DNA of 64,000 nt from Eragrostis nindensis (Eukaryota; Streptophyta; Magnoliopsida; Poales; Poaceae): NCBI GenBank assembly GCA_012490785.1, contig JAAXCT010000424.1, forward strand, positions 124,001-188,000, read 5' to 3'. Shown here one piece after another: positions 11,890-23,891 of this stretch (the stretch's first letter is position 1; each line of letters begins with the position of its first letter). The position numbers were made by a program, and so were the translations under genes. The notes below the pieces were generated by a model, which did not search any database, was not told where the DNA came from, and saw nothing but the letters and a program-made list of their open reading frames with translations.

Positions 11890-13087
11890 AGATCTGGACG
11901 CAGGAAGCTCAGTTTTTAGTTTTTGAGGTTAAATTTTGGCTGCTGCAGTTTTTAGAATGAACGACGGAGACTCCACAGTCCTCCCCATAGGTTTTGTAGG
12001 CACTTACGAGGAGGAAAGTTTTGTTAAGTTTTTGCCAGTGTTAGTGTTCTTATGCGAATCATCAGTGTGAATGACCAAAACAATTTCTTGATATTTCACT
12101 GCTGCAAAGATCTATAAATACTGCTGAATACACTGCAATATTTTCTTCGTTATTAGTTTGACTTATCCGGATTTTATTGTACTTGGCCACCCAGAACGGT
12201 TACTCCGTTACTGGTACTGCTTTGCAGCCCACTCGTATGGAGTGTACAAGGGGACTCTTGTTAAGCTACTGTACATCTACCACACCTTCACCTGCAGTTG
12301 TGCCCTCAGGGACTCGATCGGGCCACCGTCGATTGGCTCTGCCGATCCTACGACCACATACATGAGCACGCCGCCACGGTACACAGGGCACTGTGATTGA
12401 GCTGCCACAGGGCTGTGTTGTCGAGGATTACAGCTGGTTATTTGGCGGCTGCGGTGCTGCTTAAGCCAACGCCCAGGTTTTCCACATAGTAGGGGCCTCC
12501 CTTGCTTTGGCTGTTCCTGTGTTATATTTTAATTATTGTGGTCTACTGAACAAAAAGGTTCTACAAAGGCCTTTTCAGATTTTACGGTTCATCACCTTTT
12601 TTTTGAAATCCTAGGCATGGTTTTTACTTGCTCCATATCCAGTGACACGGCCACTTAACAATTAGGATTTGACATGCTGAATGAACTGAAATTGACATAA
12701 CGACTGGTGAACTGGTACAAGCTAGAGTTGAATCTGCACTTGAAATCTCCCTTTAGTTGATCTGTGGTCTAATTTTTCAGCAACTCGTTTATAGGCAATG
12801 TGCAGATGGAGGCAGCGGACACAGGTAAATAATTGCTTATAAAGTTGACCCTAATCTCCTCCACACAAACACAGATAAATACAAATGCACAAGATGCAAC
12901 TACCGCCATGTCAGGTGACTAGATTCCAGTGAACAGAGGGCGACGCATAATACCACTGACAATGCAACACAACCTAACTGTTTAGTGACATTGTGTCACG
13001 GCAAAAGGAAGAGGAAATATCATGCTATGATGAAAACAGCATTTCAGACAGATATAGTTCAATTAAGGACCCTAGCACAAAAGCTGC
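11890..13087. other. Intergenic between convergent genes
   Basis: This is the 3' flank of coiled-coil copy B and the 3' flank of the minus-strand NSE3 gene. No gene is supported. A GC-richer patch at about 12290-12470 has short frames only. Confidence 0.5.
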
Positions 13088-14987
13088 CTACTTGAGAAGC
13101 ACAGCTCCTCCTGTACAAAATTCCATGCAAATAGAAGACTCGTGCCCATGAAAGATGATAGGTTTCTTTTTGGCCAGATACACCTGTCCCCCACATCAAA
13201 CATAGTCAGACGGTCTACGAGACTGAAATGTATGTTAAAAGGAAACAGGTTAGTAGTTCCTGAAAATAAGTGACAATGCAGATCATCTGCTTCTAGAAAG
13301 AAGTAAAACCTTGAAGAGAAGAACATACCTACTAATTCTGATTTTCATCATTTTAATCTACTTCTGGAGCAGTGCTTGTGCCCACTACCTACTCCATGAT
13401 AAAAGAAAAGGCTTTCTTTTGAAAAGACTCAAAAAAATCATGCATAATCACAACCCCAGCATCTCAACAAAATCAATTTACAACGCATCATCCATTCAGG
13501 AAGAGAATTGGTTTCCCTACTGCTGATTCATTATTTCACAGCTTGTTGTCTGAAATTAAATATTGTAAGTAAATAACTTTGGGCGAATAACTGCTACTAG
13601 CATTCTGTTCTATTCACATTTGTAATGTGGGATAAACATAAGTGTGTCACTAGCAGCAGAGAACAGGTAACTTCACTGCCAAAAAACAAAAATCTGCTGA
13701 AATGATAATAAAGCAAATCCGCAAGTCATCAAAATATCAACCGAGTCTGAGTCACGACACAGTGTAACCCTGAAGGAAGTTGAGTGTGAAGTATACATTC
13801 TACACATGTTTATGGAGGAAGGTTATACATGACGGTTGCTGATGCTGCTCTTATCACAACATTATATTACCTTTGATGTTGCCTGCTACGATTGCTTTTG
13901 ATAGATTAAAAGGTGTAGCAAAGTTGTCACATGCTGATGCTTACATACCTGTGAAATATAATCTTTTAGCTTCCCACTGATGGATTCATCCAACGACCTC
14001 TCCGCAAGCTCATACATCATGGCATGGCCTTCAGGTCCAGTAATTTTCTCCTTCAGCAAGTACCTGCATTAAACCTAAAATGATAAACCAAACAAATCTT
14101 TAAAACAAATTACAGCTTCCACAGCAGACACGGTTCCAACCTTTGCTGCACAAGGTGTTCAAGGGCCTGCTTATTGTTACCAAAAGCAGGGTGGTTCTCA
14201 TCATTCTCATTCAAACCGAGCCGCTTCAACTGATGCCAGAGGTCCTCTGCAATTGGGAGCAACAAGGGTGAGAAACATCGGAGCATAAAGTTTCTGCGAC
14301 CAACATGCAGAACTTGCTCCGCTTACCTTCTGAAATTTTGCCACCCGAAAGATGAACAATGCTAATGACAACGAAAGCAAAGCCAGACAGGTGAGCAGAC
14401 TCCTTGTCCTCAACGTGCTTGCTGTACACCTCGGGGTCTAACTTACTGACCAGAACATAGCTCTTTGCGTCCACGTTAGCTAAACACGATCCAAATCAGC
14501 AGTCATTAGTTGCCGGTGGCCACTGTGGTCGGAACAGTTTAATTACGAAAAGAAGAGAAACGAAAAGGATGTTGTCTTACGTTGGGGCTGCGACTGGCGG
14601 CCGGAGCGCGTGGACGGCGCGCGGGTCCTCTGGAGCTCCCTCATCTCGTACCCGAAGGTGGCGGAGAGCCTTTCCCGGGCCTCGTTGATGACGAGCGCTG
14701 GGAGGGCGCGCTGGCGGTAGTTCTTCGTGACGATCCCGGTGAGCTCCTCCCGCTTGATGGGGCAGCCGGAGGTCTGGTGCGTCTTGAACAGCACGTAGCG
14801 CATCACCTCAGCCACCAGCTTGTCCTTCTCCTGCGAGGCCAGGGATCGGTTCGGTCAGACAAAACGCCGAACACGTAGCGTGCGTCGTTAGCCGTGGTCG
14901 CAGGGAGCGAGAGCGGGGGCGGAGGGGACTGTGCGTGCGTACCTCCTTGGAGATGTCGATCTGCGCTAGCTCTTCGCTGGTCGCCAT
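13088..14987 (-). CDS. NSE3: NSE3-like MAGE-domain subunit of the SMC5/6 complex
   Basis: Exons on the minus strand: 14943-14987, 14581-14830, 14327-14479, 14141-14246, 13949-14063 and 13088-13183. The spliced frame is open for about 254 codons. It shows the MAGE homology domain: PIKREELTGIVTKNYRQ, then NEARERLSATFGYEMREL, then a short variable linker, then SYVLVSKLDPE, FAFVVISIVHLSGGKI, LWHQLKRLGL and the tail segment RYLLKEKITGPEG. In eukaryotes NSE3 pairs with NSE1 and NSE4 in the SMC5/6 complex, acting in DNA repair and chromosome stability in the nucleus. Plants usually carry a single MAGE gene. The start at 14987 follows the usual MATSEEL; an in-frame ATG at 15020 would add 11 residues. 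The first five exons are secure. The last, 31 codons ending GGAVLLK, rests only on a good acceptor and matching phase; reading through the fifth donor would give a different short tail. The transporter gene upstream is on the same strand and is functionally unrelated. Confidence 0.9.
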
Positions 14988-15145
14988 CGGGAGAGATCCG
15001 CGATTGGATGGGATGCTCATGCTCGCGGATTGGAGGGAGAGAATCCTGGCCGGCCGGGGGAGGAGCAGCCGAATGGTTCGCGCGAGAATGAGGAAAGAGG
15101 AGGGCGAATTGGCGCGCAGCGCAACGAATTGGCGCGTGCCCGTGG

Positions 15146-15186
15146 TGGGCTATTAGGCCATGTAAGGCCAAGGTTAGATGGCCCAT
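15146..15186 (-). promoter_or_regulatory. Site II-like motifs upstream of NSE3
   Basis: TGGGCT (15146-15151, plus strand) and GGCCCAT (15180-15186, read ATGGGCC on the gene strand) lie 160-200 bp upstream of the NSE3 start. Site II elements are common in promoters of plant genes active in dividing cells, which fits an SMC5/6 subunit. No TATA box was seen. Confidence 0.4.
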
Positions 15187-15566
15187 AATGGCCTTTCAGA
15201 AAGCCTGTCTCATGTTTTCCTTCTTTTAATCTTTTTTCTCGCTTACTTGATTACTTCAATCACACACTGACACTACATTTGCATAAAGATAAAACAGCGA
15301 AGCAATTTGAAACCCACAGTGGCGATAAAATGTTATGTAACAGAAAAGTATTGTACAACAACAGAAATTGATGAATCTCAAACCATAATTAAGAGCGTTC
15401 AACCCAAATGCTCACGAACTGCCGAGTTCAATCAAGACGGCGTCTGCGTGCGTGTTCTGCTCTGCAACGCCATGATACTACTAGTACTGCTACGATCCAC
15501 TACCAACTCGGCAGTCGGCACCCAAATCATCATCACTTCTCTTTGAAATGAAAATAAGAAAAATTC

Positions 15567-17702
15567 TCAAACGCCGTCGCCCTTCTGCGTGTTCTCCTTG
15601 GCGCCATCGTTGTCGCCGCCGTCGCGCGTCGCCCAGAACCTGAGCCTGAGGCGCCGTCGCTCGAGCATCTTCTCCACCTCCTCGATGGGTAGCCCCTTGG
15701 TCTCCGGCACGCATACGAGCACGAACGCCAGCGCGGCGACGGAGAGCCCCCCGAAGATGAGGAACGTCCACGAGGGTCCGATGGCCTGCGTGAGCGAGAG
15801 GAACGACTGCGCGACGGCGAGGTTGGAGACCCAGTTGGCCGTGGCCGCCGCGCCGCCGCACGCGCCGCGGTAGCGCAGCGGGTAGATCTCGGAGTTAACG
15901 ATCCACGGCACGGTGCCCATCCCGGGGGAGAAGAAGATGATGTAGAGCGCGAGCCCCGCCAGCGCCAGCCAGCCGTACCGGCTCGGGCACCCGCGCGTGT
16001 ACCACAGCCTCGCCTCGCCGTGGCACGCGTCGCGCGTCGTCGTGTTCGACACCAGGCACGCGCCGGGGAGGAGCTTGTCGCCGGACGACGCGCAGAAGCC
16101 GCACGCCGTCGACGACGCCTTCAGGCACCGCGTGCAGTCCCAGAATCCGCCGCCGCCGCTCGCCGCAATTGGTTTATACTCGGGGCAGGTGAGGGAGGCG
16201 TCGAAGTGGCGGGTCTCGACGGCGCTGACGGCCGGCGAGTGGGAGGCGGTCTCGCGGAAGACGGCGGTGAGCACGCCGAGCGAGAGGACGACGCCGGCGA
16301 GGCTGATCACCAGCAGCTTCCTCCGGCCGGTGCGGTCGATGAAGTAGATGCTGACGACGGAGCCGAGCGCGTTGAGCCCGGACGTGACGAGCGACAGCGC
16401 CAGCGCCGTCTGGTTGGAGGCGAACCCGGCGAGCTGCACGATGGAAGGGCTGTAGTACATCACCGTGTTGATGCCCACCAGCTGCTGGAACACCTGCAGC
16501 CCCACGCCGGCGACCAGCGCCCGCCGCACCGTCGCCGTCCGCACCGCCTGCAGCAGGCTCGCCTTCTCCGACGACCCCCGCTCCGCCGCCACCGACTCTT
16601 TCAGCTCCTCGATCTCGCGCTCCGCCTCCTCCGCCGAGTAGATTCGCCGCAGGATCTCCTCCGCCTCCGCCGCCCTCCCCTTCCTGTAGAGCCATCTGGG
16701 CGATTCGGGGAGGAAGAGCATGAGCGCGAACTGGACGACGGCGGGGACGCCGGCGACGCCGAGCATCCAGCGCCACGTCCCGGGGGCCTTGGTGAAGGCG
16801 AGGTTGATGAGGTAGGACAGGAACTGGCCGCCGGTGATGAGGAAGCCGTTGGTGCTGACGAGCGCGCCGCGGATCCTGGCCGGCGACGCCTCGGAGATGT
16901 AGAGCGGGGCGGTCATGGACGCCATGCCCACGCCGAGGCCCACGAAGACGCGGCCCACCACCAGCTGCGCGGGGCCCATGGCGGACGCCATCACCGCCGC
17001 GCCCGCGAAGAAGAGGAAGTCCGCCACCAGGACCGACGTCCGCCGCCCGAACCGGTCCGTCGTCCACCCGCCGATCGCGGCGCCCAGGATCGCGCCGGCC
17101 ACCGCCATGCTCACGATCATTTCCTGCGCCATCAGTCACCGGTTCAGCTTTCTCAATTCACCGGTTCATCACAACAAGTAAGATTGCATCACTTGAATTT
17201 TACCTGGAGCCATGTGTTCCTGTCAACGGAACGGAAATCGTCGCGGATGTAAAGCAGAGCTCCCGAAATAACACCTGCACACGTAAAACAGAGCAGCAAA
17301 CAGAGCTCACGTCACTAATCACTAGACACCACATCGTGAGCACTTTTCATCCAGATCCTAAAACAATTCAGCCACTAATCAGTGGAACACAATCATTCGA
17401 GCTCTGCTAAATAATCCGTAGCTCAGAAATGCCTATCTCGATTACACGAACGAAAAAAAAAAGGCATCTTTTAGCTGCACTTGCCAAGTGAAACTACAGT
17501 GACAGCAACAACCTGAACAATTGGGCAGCTACAAAATTCGCGAAGGAGCAAGAACGAGGGGCTGCTCACCGGTGTCGTAGCCGAAGAGGAGGCCGCCGAT
17601 GCCGGCGGAGAAGGCGAGCCGGAGGACGTAGGGGTTCCGCCATGTGAGGGAGAAGCACTCCTTGAACGTGGAGCCGTCGAACTCATGGACGCCTCCCTCC
17701 AT
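15567..17702 (-). CDS. Inositol transporter (INT-type, major facilitator superfamily)
   Basis: Three exons, 17570-17702, 17204-17274 and 15567-17123, give 586 aa with GT-AG introns and matching phases. The sugar-porter signatures are present in order: DRFGRR at about 91, PESPRWLYRKGR at about 207, QQLVGINTVMYYSP at about 281, DRTGRRK at about 331 and PETKGLPIEEVE at about 541. Twelve hydrophobic spans are expected. A long loop before the last spans (about residues 380-448) contains eight cysteines (CPEYK, WDCTRC, TACGFC and three later ones). This PSI-like insertion is known from plant INT2/INT3-type proteins. The family transports myo-inositol with protons, mostly at the plasma membrane, or at the tonoplast for INT1 types. 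The loop argues for the plasma-membrane group. Substrate is inferred from family. The ATG is the first in frame and directly precedes MEGGVHEFD. Confidence 0.93.
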
Positions 17703-17787
17703 GACTGTCCCTCTCCTCCTCTCTCTACCCCTATCCTTTGCTTCTTGGACTGCTCAATGCCCGAATAATGGAGCTGGACTGCCGGTG

Positions 17788-17794
17788 TATATAT
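17788..17794 (-). promoter_or_regulatory. TATA box candidate for the inositol transporter
   Basis: TATATAT lies 86 nt upstream of the ATG at 17702 on the gene strand (context CATATATACA). The spacing fits a short 5' leader. No other TATA-like sequence is closer. Confidence 0.5.
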
Positions 17795-20700
17795 GTAATG
17801 TATTCTACATACGTCGAGCAGTGCTGAGCTGATAGCCGTTGTCGGCTTGCGTGCGTGCGGATGATTAGAGCAAAGAGAGCCCGATAAACACGAGAAGATT
17901 CCGGTGGAGGAATCGACCGGACCTGTGCCTTGTCGCGTTCTAGCTTTGACTACGTGACTTTGTGGACTGTGACGGCGACGGTTTCGGATGATGATTTGAT
18001 GGATAATTACGGCCACTTGATGGTGTGTGTAATGCCATCTGCAGAGAACAGGGAGAAGGAATCTTTGCCATCTCCCTGCCGATGTGGAAGTTTAGTGCTG
18101 TGAAGTCTTGGAATTGCCTCGAGTTTCTGTGCTCCGGTCAAGCACAGAGCCAGACGTGTCACCGGATTACAGCAGCAAGACACTGAAAAAGGATAGGTGA
18201 GGCTGTCCAGAGAAATTAGGCCGTTCGTTGTCAATTTCACCGCGCCGAAAACGGTCTACAAGCTTCTTATTTTCTTTTCCCTTTTTAAGAGTTGTTTAGC
18301 ACCTTCGTGCTGCGGATGGCCATGACGGAAATAAGAATTACGGTCTCTTTGATGTGGATAGGTAATAACTTCTTTTTAGATTGTTCAAGGGACGTGCTTG
18401 GAATCTCAAGGACGACATGGAAGTCCACTAATCCAAAGAGAGGTCAAGGAGTGCGTCTTGTGTTTTTCGTATCCAATTTCATTGTGATGTTACTGGGAAA
18501 ACAACTTAATTTGGATTCCGTACGGAACGAATACAGTTGTCATGTCTTCTGATCTTAACTCTGTTAAAGCAAGATCATGAAAAGTTCTTGCATCCTCGCA
18601 AAAAAAATACAATAAATGAAAAGTTCTCGCAACGTATGCACGTGGATGCTAGCTATCCGGAGAAGCTGCCCGAACAGTGTAAAGCAACCTCACCAACTGT
18701 GAGTGGGGCCCTCCAATGCCTACCTGGCATGATCCAATTGTACTCCTCACTCGACGGCTGCAACGAGAAAAGGATTTTTCTTCTGCGTGACAGTACACTA
18801 CCCAGCTTTAACATTTCGGTCCCATTCCGAAAATTGTTGCAAGACAACTTATGTACTAGTAGCATGCTGATGGACTGACTATTCACGGCAAATCAGAGAG
18901 TGGGGATGCAATCTAACCAGCCCAGGATCTGCCTCCACTGCCACTAGTAGGGAAAAATAAAAAGGTTTTTGACACTCTTGCATTCTGATCTAGTATGGAC
19001 GGCTGAAAAAACCAAACATGACACTCGAGTTTGCAAAGTAAAGCCATGTCCGTGCGTACCATTCTCGCCTACCACTTGTCATCGTGGTGGACCAAATGCA
19101 AATTTAAGCCCGAAAGGGGATTCCATGGATTTCCACATAGATTGAGGTATTTCAGAGAGGAAACCCATAGTATAAACATAAACATATGGACTGCATTCAC
19201 TGATCAGTTCTTCATGGAGGCCATCTTTACTGGCCGCGTAAATGAGTAACGTGAGATGAATTAGGCGGAAGGATTAGAGATGGTGACTGTCAGAATGCAG
19301 GAGTAGCTCTGAATTTAAGAATTTGAATCTAACTAAACAAATGCAGCTTGTACCTGCTGCTTCAGGTTTCCTTCTCTGATCATTTTATTTTTCCCGCTAC
19401 GGAACAAACAAAGAACATCATCACATCATTTCACAAGATGACAAACAAATAATGTATAAACTCACTTATTTCTGGAATCTTCCAGTATAAAGCTTCGGAC
19501 CAATGCTCTACATATGAGATTTAAAGTTTTCTTTCCCGCAAAATTCTGTGAACTCTACTTTTTGTGGTAAAAAGGTATAAACGTTTCAAAAGATTTGGGA
19601 CCAATGCTCTACTCACGAGAAATTAAGTTTACCCCTAAAATCCTGTAAGGTAAGCTTTGTGCTAAAAAAGAAGATATGTTTCAAATGATTCGGAGCATAT
19701 GTGAACCTATATTCGGTATATAAAATCTTCAATGATTAGCCCTATAATATCATGGTTTAACAAATCTAGGCATATGTTCTAAAGTTTGATGAACGCCACA
19801 AATATTCCTTGACCTTTCATGGAAAACAGGCGCATGGATTTAGCAAAAGGAGAGGTTCTCGTTGTACACTCAGAGAATTTACAGATAGGACACTAGAGAA
19901 GGGCAGAAGTTCAAAAATTGGCGATCGCCTTCTTTATATAAAGTCGTTGCTTTTGTTCTCTTGATTGCCAATCACGTCTAGAAAATATGCGGATAGTTTA
20001 TTCTCTTATCCCTTCTTTTATGATCTTATCACTGTACTTTTTTTATGGTCGTCGGGGATTACTGTATTTTACCCCTTGTTCTTTCATCTGTCCTGCACAG
20101 GACGATATATTTTGTCACACGGCTTCGTGGAAAACGATCTCGGGGAACAGAGCGTTGACAAGCGTGGCACAAAGCGTCATGACTTCTCGAGTGATTGGTG
20201 CATGCAGGCTCAGATCCATGGGGAAGCAGCTGTTGGATACAAGATCAAGGAGCCGGCCGGATTGAGGCTGAGAACAAGAGCCCACAGACGTTTGCATCTT
20301 GTGCGCCCGCCTGTGTCTTCACAACTGATCAGAACTCACAAGGTGATGATGCTAGGCTGCTAGCTAGTAGCATTTTTTTTTTAGTGCGACGTCTCCTTAG
20401 CATCGTCGTCTTCTTGGCCGCTTGTGACCACCACCGCCTCGTTTATACTCCAAAAATGGAGATATTTATATATGCCATGTGCATCTGAAACTGAAGCAGC
20501 CAGGGGGGACCTTGCGGCCTTGCCAGCATGGGCGCTACGCCGCTACGTACTCTGTCCTCTTCCTGCCTAGATCGTATTTCTCTTAATATTATTTTTTGGA
20601 AAATCCACACCATTACTGACCAGTGTCCACTCTAGCACGCAAGTGTGTGATTAGTTTAAGATATCCATCCAGCATCTTTCGTTTGACCCCGGTTACACAA

Positions 20701-20830
20701 GCTGTCTGAACAGGTGACACCAGCATGCTGAAAACCCCCCTCGAACGCAGACGAAGCTCTGCTCTGGTCCAAGCCGTCACCATCAGCAAGATTGAGTAAT
20801 CCTCTCTTCCTATTTCACGGCAGAGTTAAT
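17795..20830. other. Intergenic, upstream flank of the transporter
   Basis: About 3 kb with no gene that I can support. The longest frames (for example 18537-18878 and 19965-20363, plus strand) lack motifs and are interrupted by low-complexity stretches. Confidence 0.45.
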
Positions 20831-20848
20831 AATGTTCCTTAAACGCCT

Positions 20849-21541
20849 CTGGCGAGTTCTCAACTAAATCCGCCTATGAACGATACTTCACGGGAGGTAT
20901 AAGATTTGAGCCACACAAGAGGCTGTGGAAGACATGGGCGCCACTCAAGACCAAGCTCTTCATCTGGCTAGTTATTTGGAACCGGTGTTGGACTGCTGAT
21001 CGCTTGGCTCGCCGTGGCCTCCAACATCCGGACCGTTGTCCTCTGTGCGACCAGGCCGACGAGGACATACAACATGTCCTGACAACTTGTGTTTTTGCAA
21101 GGGAGACATGGTTTCATGTTCTACAAAGGTTAGGCCTTGGCACATTGTCCCCGTCGTCAAATGAAACAAGCTTCAGGGAATGGTGGCGCCGATCGAGTAG
21201 GCGAGTGTGCCCGGAAAAGAGGAAGGGCTTCAACTCTCTAATCATCCTTGTGGCGTGGGAGATTTGGAAACACCGTAACCGCTGCGTCTTCGACGGGATG
21301 CGGCCACATATGCAGGCGCTGCTGCAAGTGATTAGGGAGGAAGCCAGCCTGTGGATGCTGGCTGGGGCGAAGAAGTTAAAACAGCTCATGTAAGCCGAGT
21401 ATGTTGGTCGATAGGTAGAGAAATTAGCAAAAGGCGCGAATGTAATTGAAAAACTAACCTCGGCCAGAGCATGGCATTGTACGGGATAATTTCTTCTTCT
21501 TAATATAATGACACGCAGTTCTCCTGCGTGTTCGAGAAAAA
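20849..21541 (+). mobile_element. 5'-truncated LINE with perfect 18-bp target duplication
   Basis: The element is bounded by AATGTTCCTTAAACGCCT at 20831-20848 and again at 21542-21559. It ends in a short A run. From its first bases it encodes the C-terminal part of a plant LINE ORF2 up to the stop at 21391-21393: STKSAYERYF, then a zf-RVT pattern (CPLCDQADEDIQHVLTTC) and EIWKHRNRCVFDG. Reverse transcriptase and endonuclease are missing. The identical flanks indicate a fairly recent target-primed insertion. It cannot move by itself. Confidence 0.92.
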
Positions 21542-22097
21542 AATGTTCCTTAAACGCCTGGTCACATCACTGCACTTTGCTAGTAGTATTTGACTGTTCA
21601 GTGCACACGCATCAGACTGCAGACGTGTTCTTGGAGAAATTCTCTGTGTACCATGTTCATCCATCAAACAGGGCAATCCCTTGAAAATGTGTGGAAATTT
21701 CTGTGCTACATTCTAGGCCACTTTACACCCTTTTTTTCCTTTCGTCTTTTCGGCGAGGAATATATCCATACCCATCTTTCCTAGAATGTCTTCCGTGTCA
21801 CTAGGCCAGGAAGCCGGTCGAGCTACTGTTCATGGAGAACGATCTAGAGGACAACAGAGCATGCCTCACTTTCACGTCGTAGTGTGCGATGCATATTAAG
21901 AGAGAGGACTTTGGATTGGAATGTGGTCGATGCAGAACTCAGTAATGGGCATCAAGGTCCCCTTTTTTCAGCCGTGGATACAGTGGTTCCAATCTGTACA
22001 TGATTTAAAGAAATTTATACACTCTACAACACTTATTCTTCTATTGATGAACAATCTAATGGCATTATTGACATGCGTCCATCCTAGTACGCAAGTA

Positions 22098-22331
22098 CTC
22101 CCTCCGTTTTTAATTATATGACGCTGTTGACTTTCTCGTTGAACTTTGACCAACAATATAGATTTAAATAATTACTTTTCGAATGTGAAATGAATATCAT
22201 TGAATTCATCATCAAAAGCATTTTAAGATTAACCTATACACTTAGCTATTTACATAGATATTTTGAATAAGACGAACGGTCTAACGTCACGAAAAAAGTC
22301 AACGGCGTCATATATTAAAAAACGGAGGGAG
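22098..22331. mobile_element. Stowaway MITE, 234 bp
   Basis: Terminal inverted repeats CTCCCTCCGTTTTTAAT and ATTAAAAAACGGAGGGAG are flanked by the dinucleotide TA (22096-22097 and 22332-22333), the Stowaway/Tc1-mariner target duplication. The AT-rich interior has no coding potential. A near-identical copy lies at 35817-36040. Confidence 0.93.
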
Positions 22332-23302
22332 TAGTTATTTAAGGGATCCATCGTGTTTCGTTTTGACCTTGGTGACCCAAGCCGTTTGATTGGTTTGACA
22401 CGAGCATGCTAAGTGACGTTTCAGCACAAGGCGTCCAAAACAGTCACAATCGGAAATGCGGAGTAATCCTTCATCCCTGTTTTACGCCATAGCAGTTGTT
22501 TCTTTAATCGTTCGGTCACATCGCTGGACTCTGTTGATTGATTCAGGGCACAAGCAGCAGACGTGCTGCCTGGAAATCAGAAAAAGCAGACGCTTGGCAG
22601 CTTCCCCTGTCTTGAGTTGAGCAAGTACAGTAAGCACCTGCAGCCGTTGACTAACAGTCTTTTTTGGGGGAGTAATAAAATGATTAAATTAGTGTTACTT
22701 GTGGCTAATCTTTTTGAAAGCACGTCTCAGAATTTGACGGTCTCGTCGTGGTTACAGTGGTCGAAAAAACATAGCCAGAAGTTATGGGAAAAAGATAGTG
22801 GCATGGGCTGGCACGTGGCCACAACTAATGGCCATCAACGAAAACCCACGGGAAAGGCCCAATTACAGTACCACAATAAGGCCTAGTGAAAGGTCTCATG
22901 GGCTGGTTCCAATGTCTTCTTTTTCCCGGTGAAGTCGATCCATTCCCGTTTCTAGCCCTTGTCGAGTAAGGCGATTGGCACATCCGTCTTTTTAAAGAAA
23001 AAATGGATGAAGACGTACGATTATGCTTGTTGTGCATGATGCTTGGTGAAGGATGGGAAGCGCACACCTCCTTTGCCTCGTTGAAGGAGCCGTGTGAATA
23101 GTGATGTTTGCCACATGCAGCTACTAATTCGCAAGGCCTGACTGAGAGAATTTTAGATTTTTGCCTCCTCCAGGATGACACATGTGGTACATTGCTCCCT
23201 TCGTGATGAATGGATGACTTTAGATAATTGCCCCCTGGCCTTCTAAAAAGACGTATTTACCCTCAAGTTGGAGTATGACGTCGCGGATGTTGCCAACGAA
23301 CG

Positions 23303-23326
23303 CCCCCCCCCCCCCCCCCCCCCCCC
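23303..23326. repeat. Poly(C) tract, about 24 bases
   Basis: An uninterrupted run of C. Length is likely unreliable in any assembly and variable among individuals. It lies inside a GC-rich patch that gives spurious proline- or glycine-rich frames. Confidence 0.9.
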
Positions 23327-23610
23327 GAGAAACGAGCCTTCCATTGCGGGATCGAATCTCGCCAAGAACACCTCGTGAGACACGGCTAGGAAGACGCCGA
23401 ACAACAGTGTTACCTCCTTCACCACTGATGCCGTGCCAAAGCACCTCCTCCGAATCGAGGACTGCGAGCTCCCCCTCCACACCGGGTCCATTCCTCCCAT
23501 TCATCGTCGCTCACCGATGGGTCCACGACCAGCAGCGAGCCAATCAAGAACCAATGAGTAGATGAGTGACATCCACGCGGCAGGGGCGCGCCTGTGGCAT
23601 CGCATGCCGA

Positions 23611-23811
23611 GTTACCCGAGCAGCGTGGACACCCCCACGAAGGAGAATTTAGCTATGGCCGTGAGCTTCCACATCATGCTAAGGTACCCAAGCAGTAGAA
23701 GCACCATCGTGATGAATGCGAGTTTCCATAGCACTCCAAGGTACCTAAGCAGCATGGGCACCCCTGCGAAGGAGAACACAACGATGGCCGGGAGCTTCCA
23801 CGGCACGCCAA
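23611..23811. repeat. Three degenerate tandem repeats of about 72 bp
   Basis: Units start at 23611, 23683 and 23740 with GTTACCCGAG, GGTACCCAAG and GGTACCTAAG. The first and third are 72 bp and share AAGGAGAA and ATGGCCG.GAGCTTCCAC. The middle one is about 57 bp. The minus strand is open across all three and gives a hydrophobic repeated peptide (for example VPMLLRYLG), but there is no start or partner exon I can name. Confidence 0.7.
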
Positions 23812-23866
23812 AGTCAGGGTCCCTGCCTGTAGTGACGGAGCTTTCTTATGGCCAAGAGTGGCCATG

Positions 23867-23891
23867 CCCCCCCCCCCCCCCCCCCCCCCCC
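23867..23891. repeat. Poly(C) tract, about 25 bases
   Basis: A second uninterrupted C run followed by six A. Together with the run at 23303 it brackets about 540 bp containing the 72-bp repeats. Confidence 0.9.

Noticed and set aside
16020..17252. Long plus-strand frame of 410 codons
   Set aside because: It lies antisense to the inositol transporter exon. Its Arg/Ala/Glu/His-rich composition is the typical shadow of GC-rich coding DNA.
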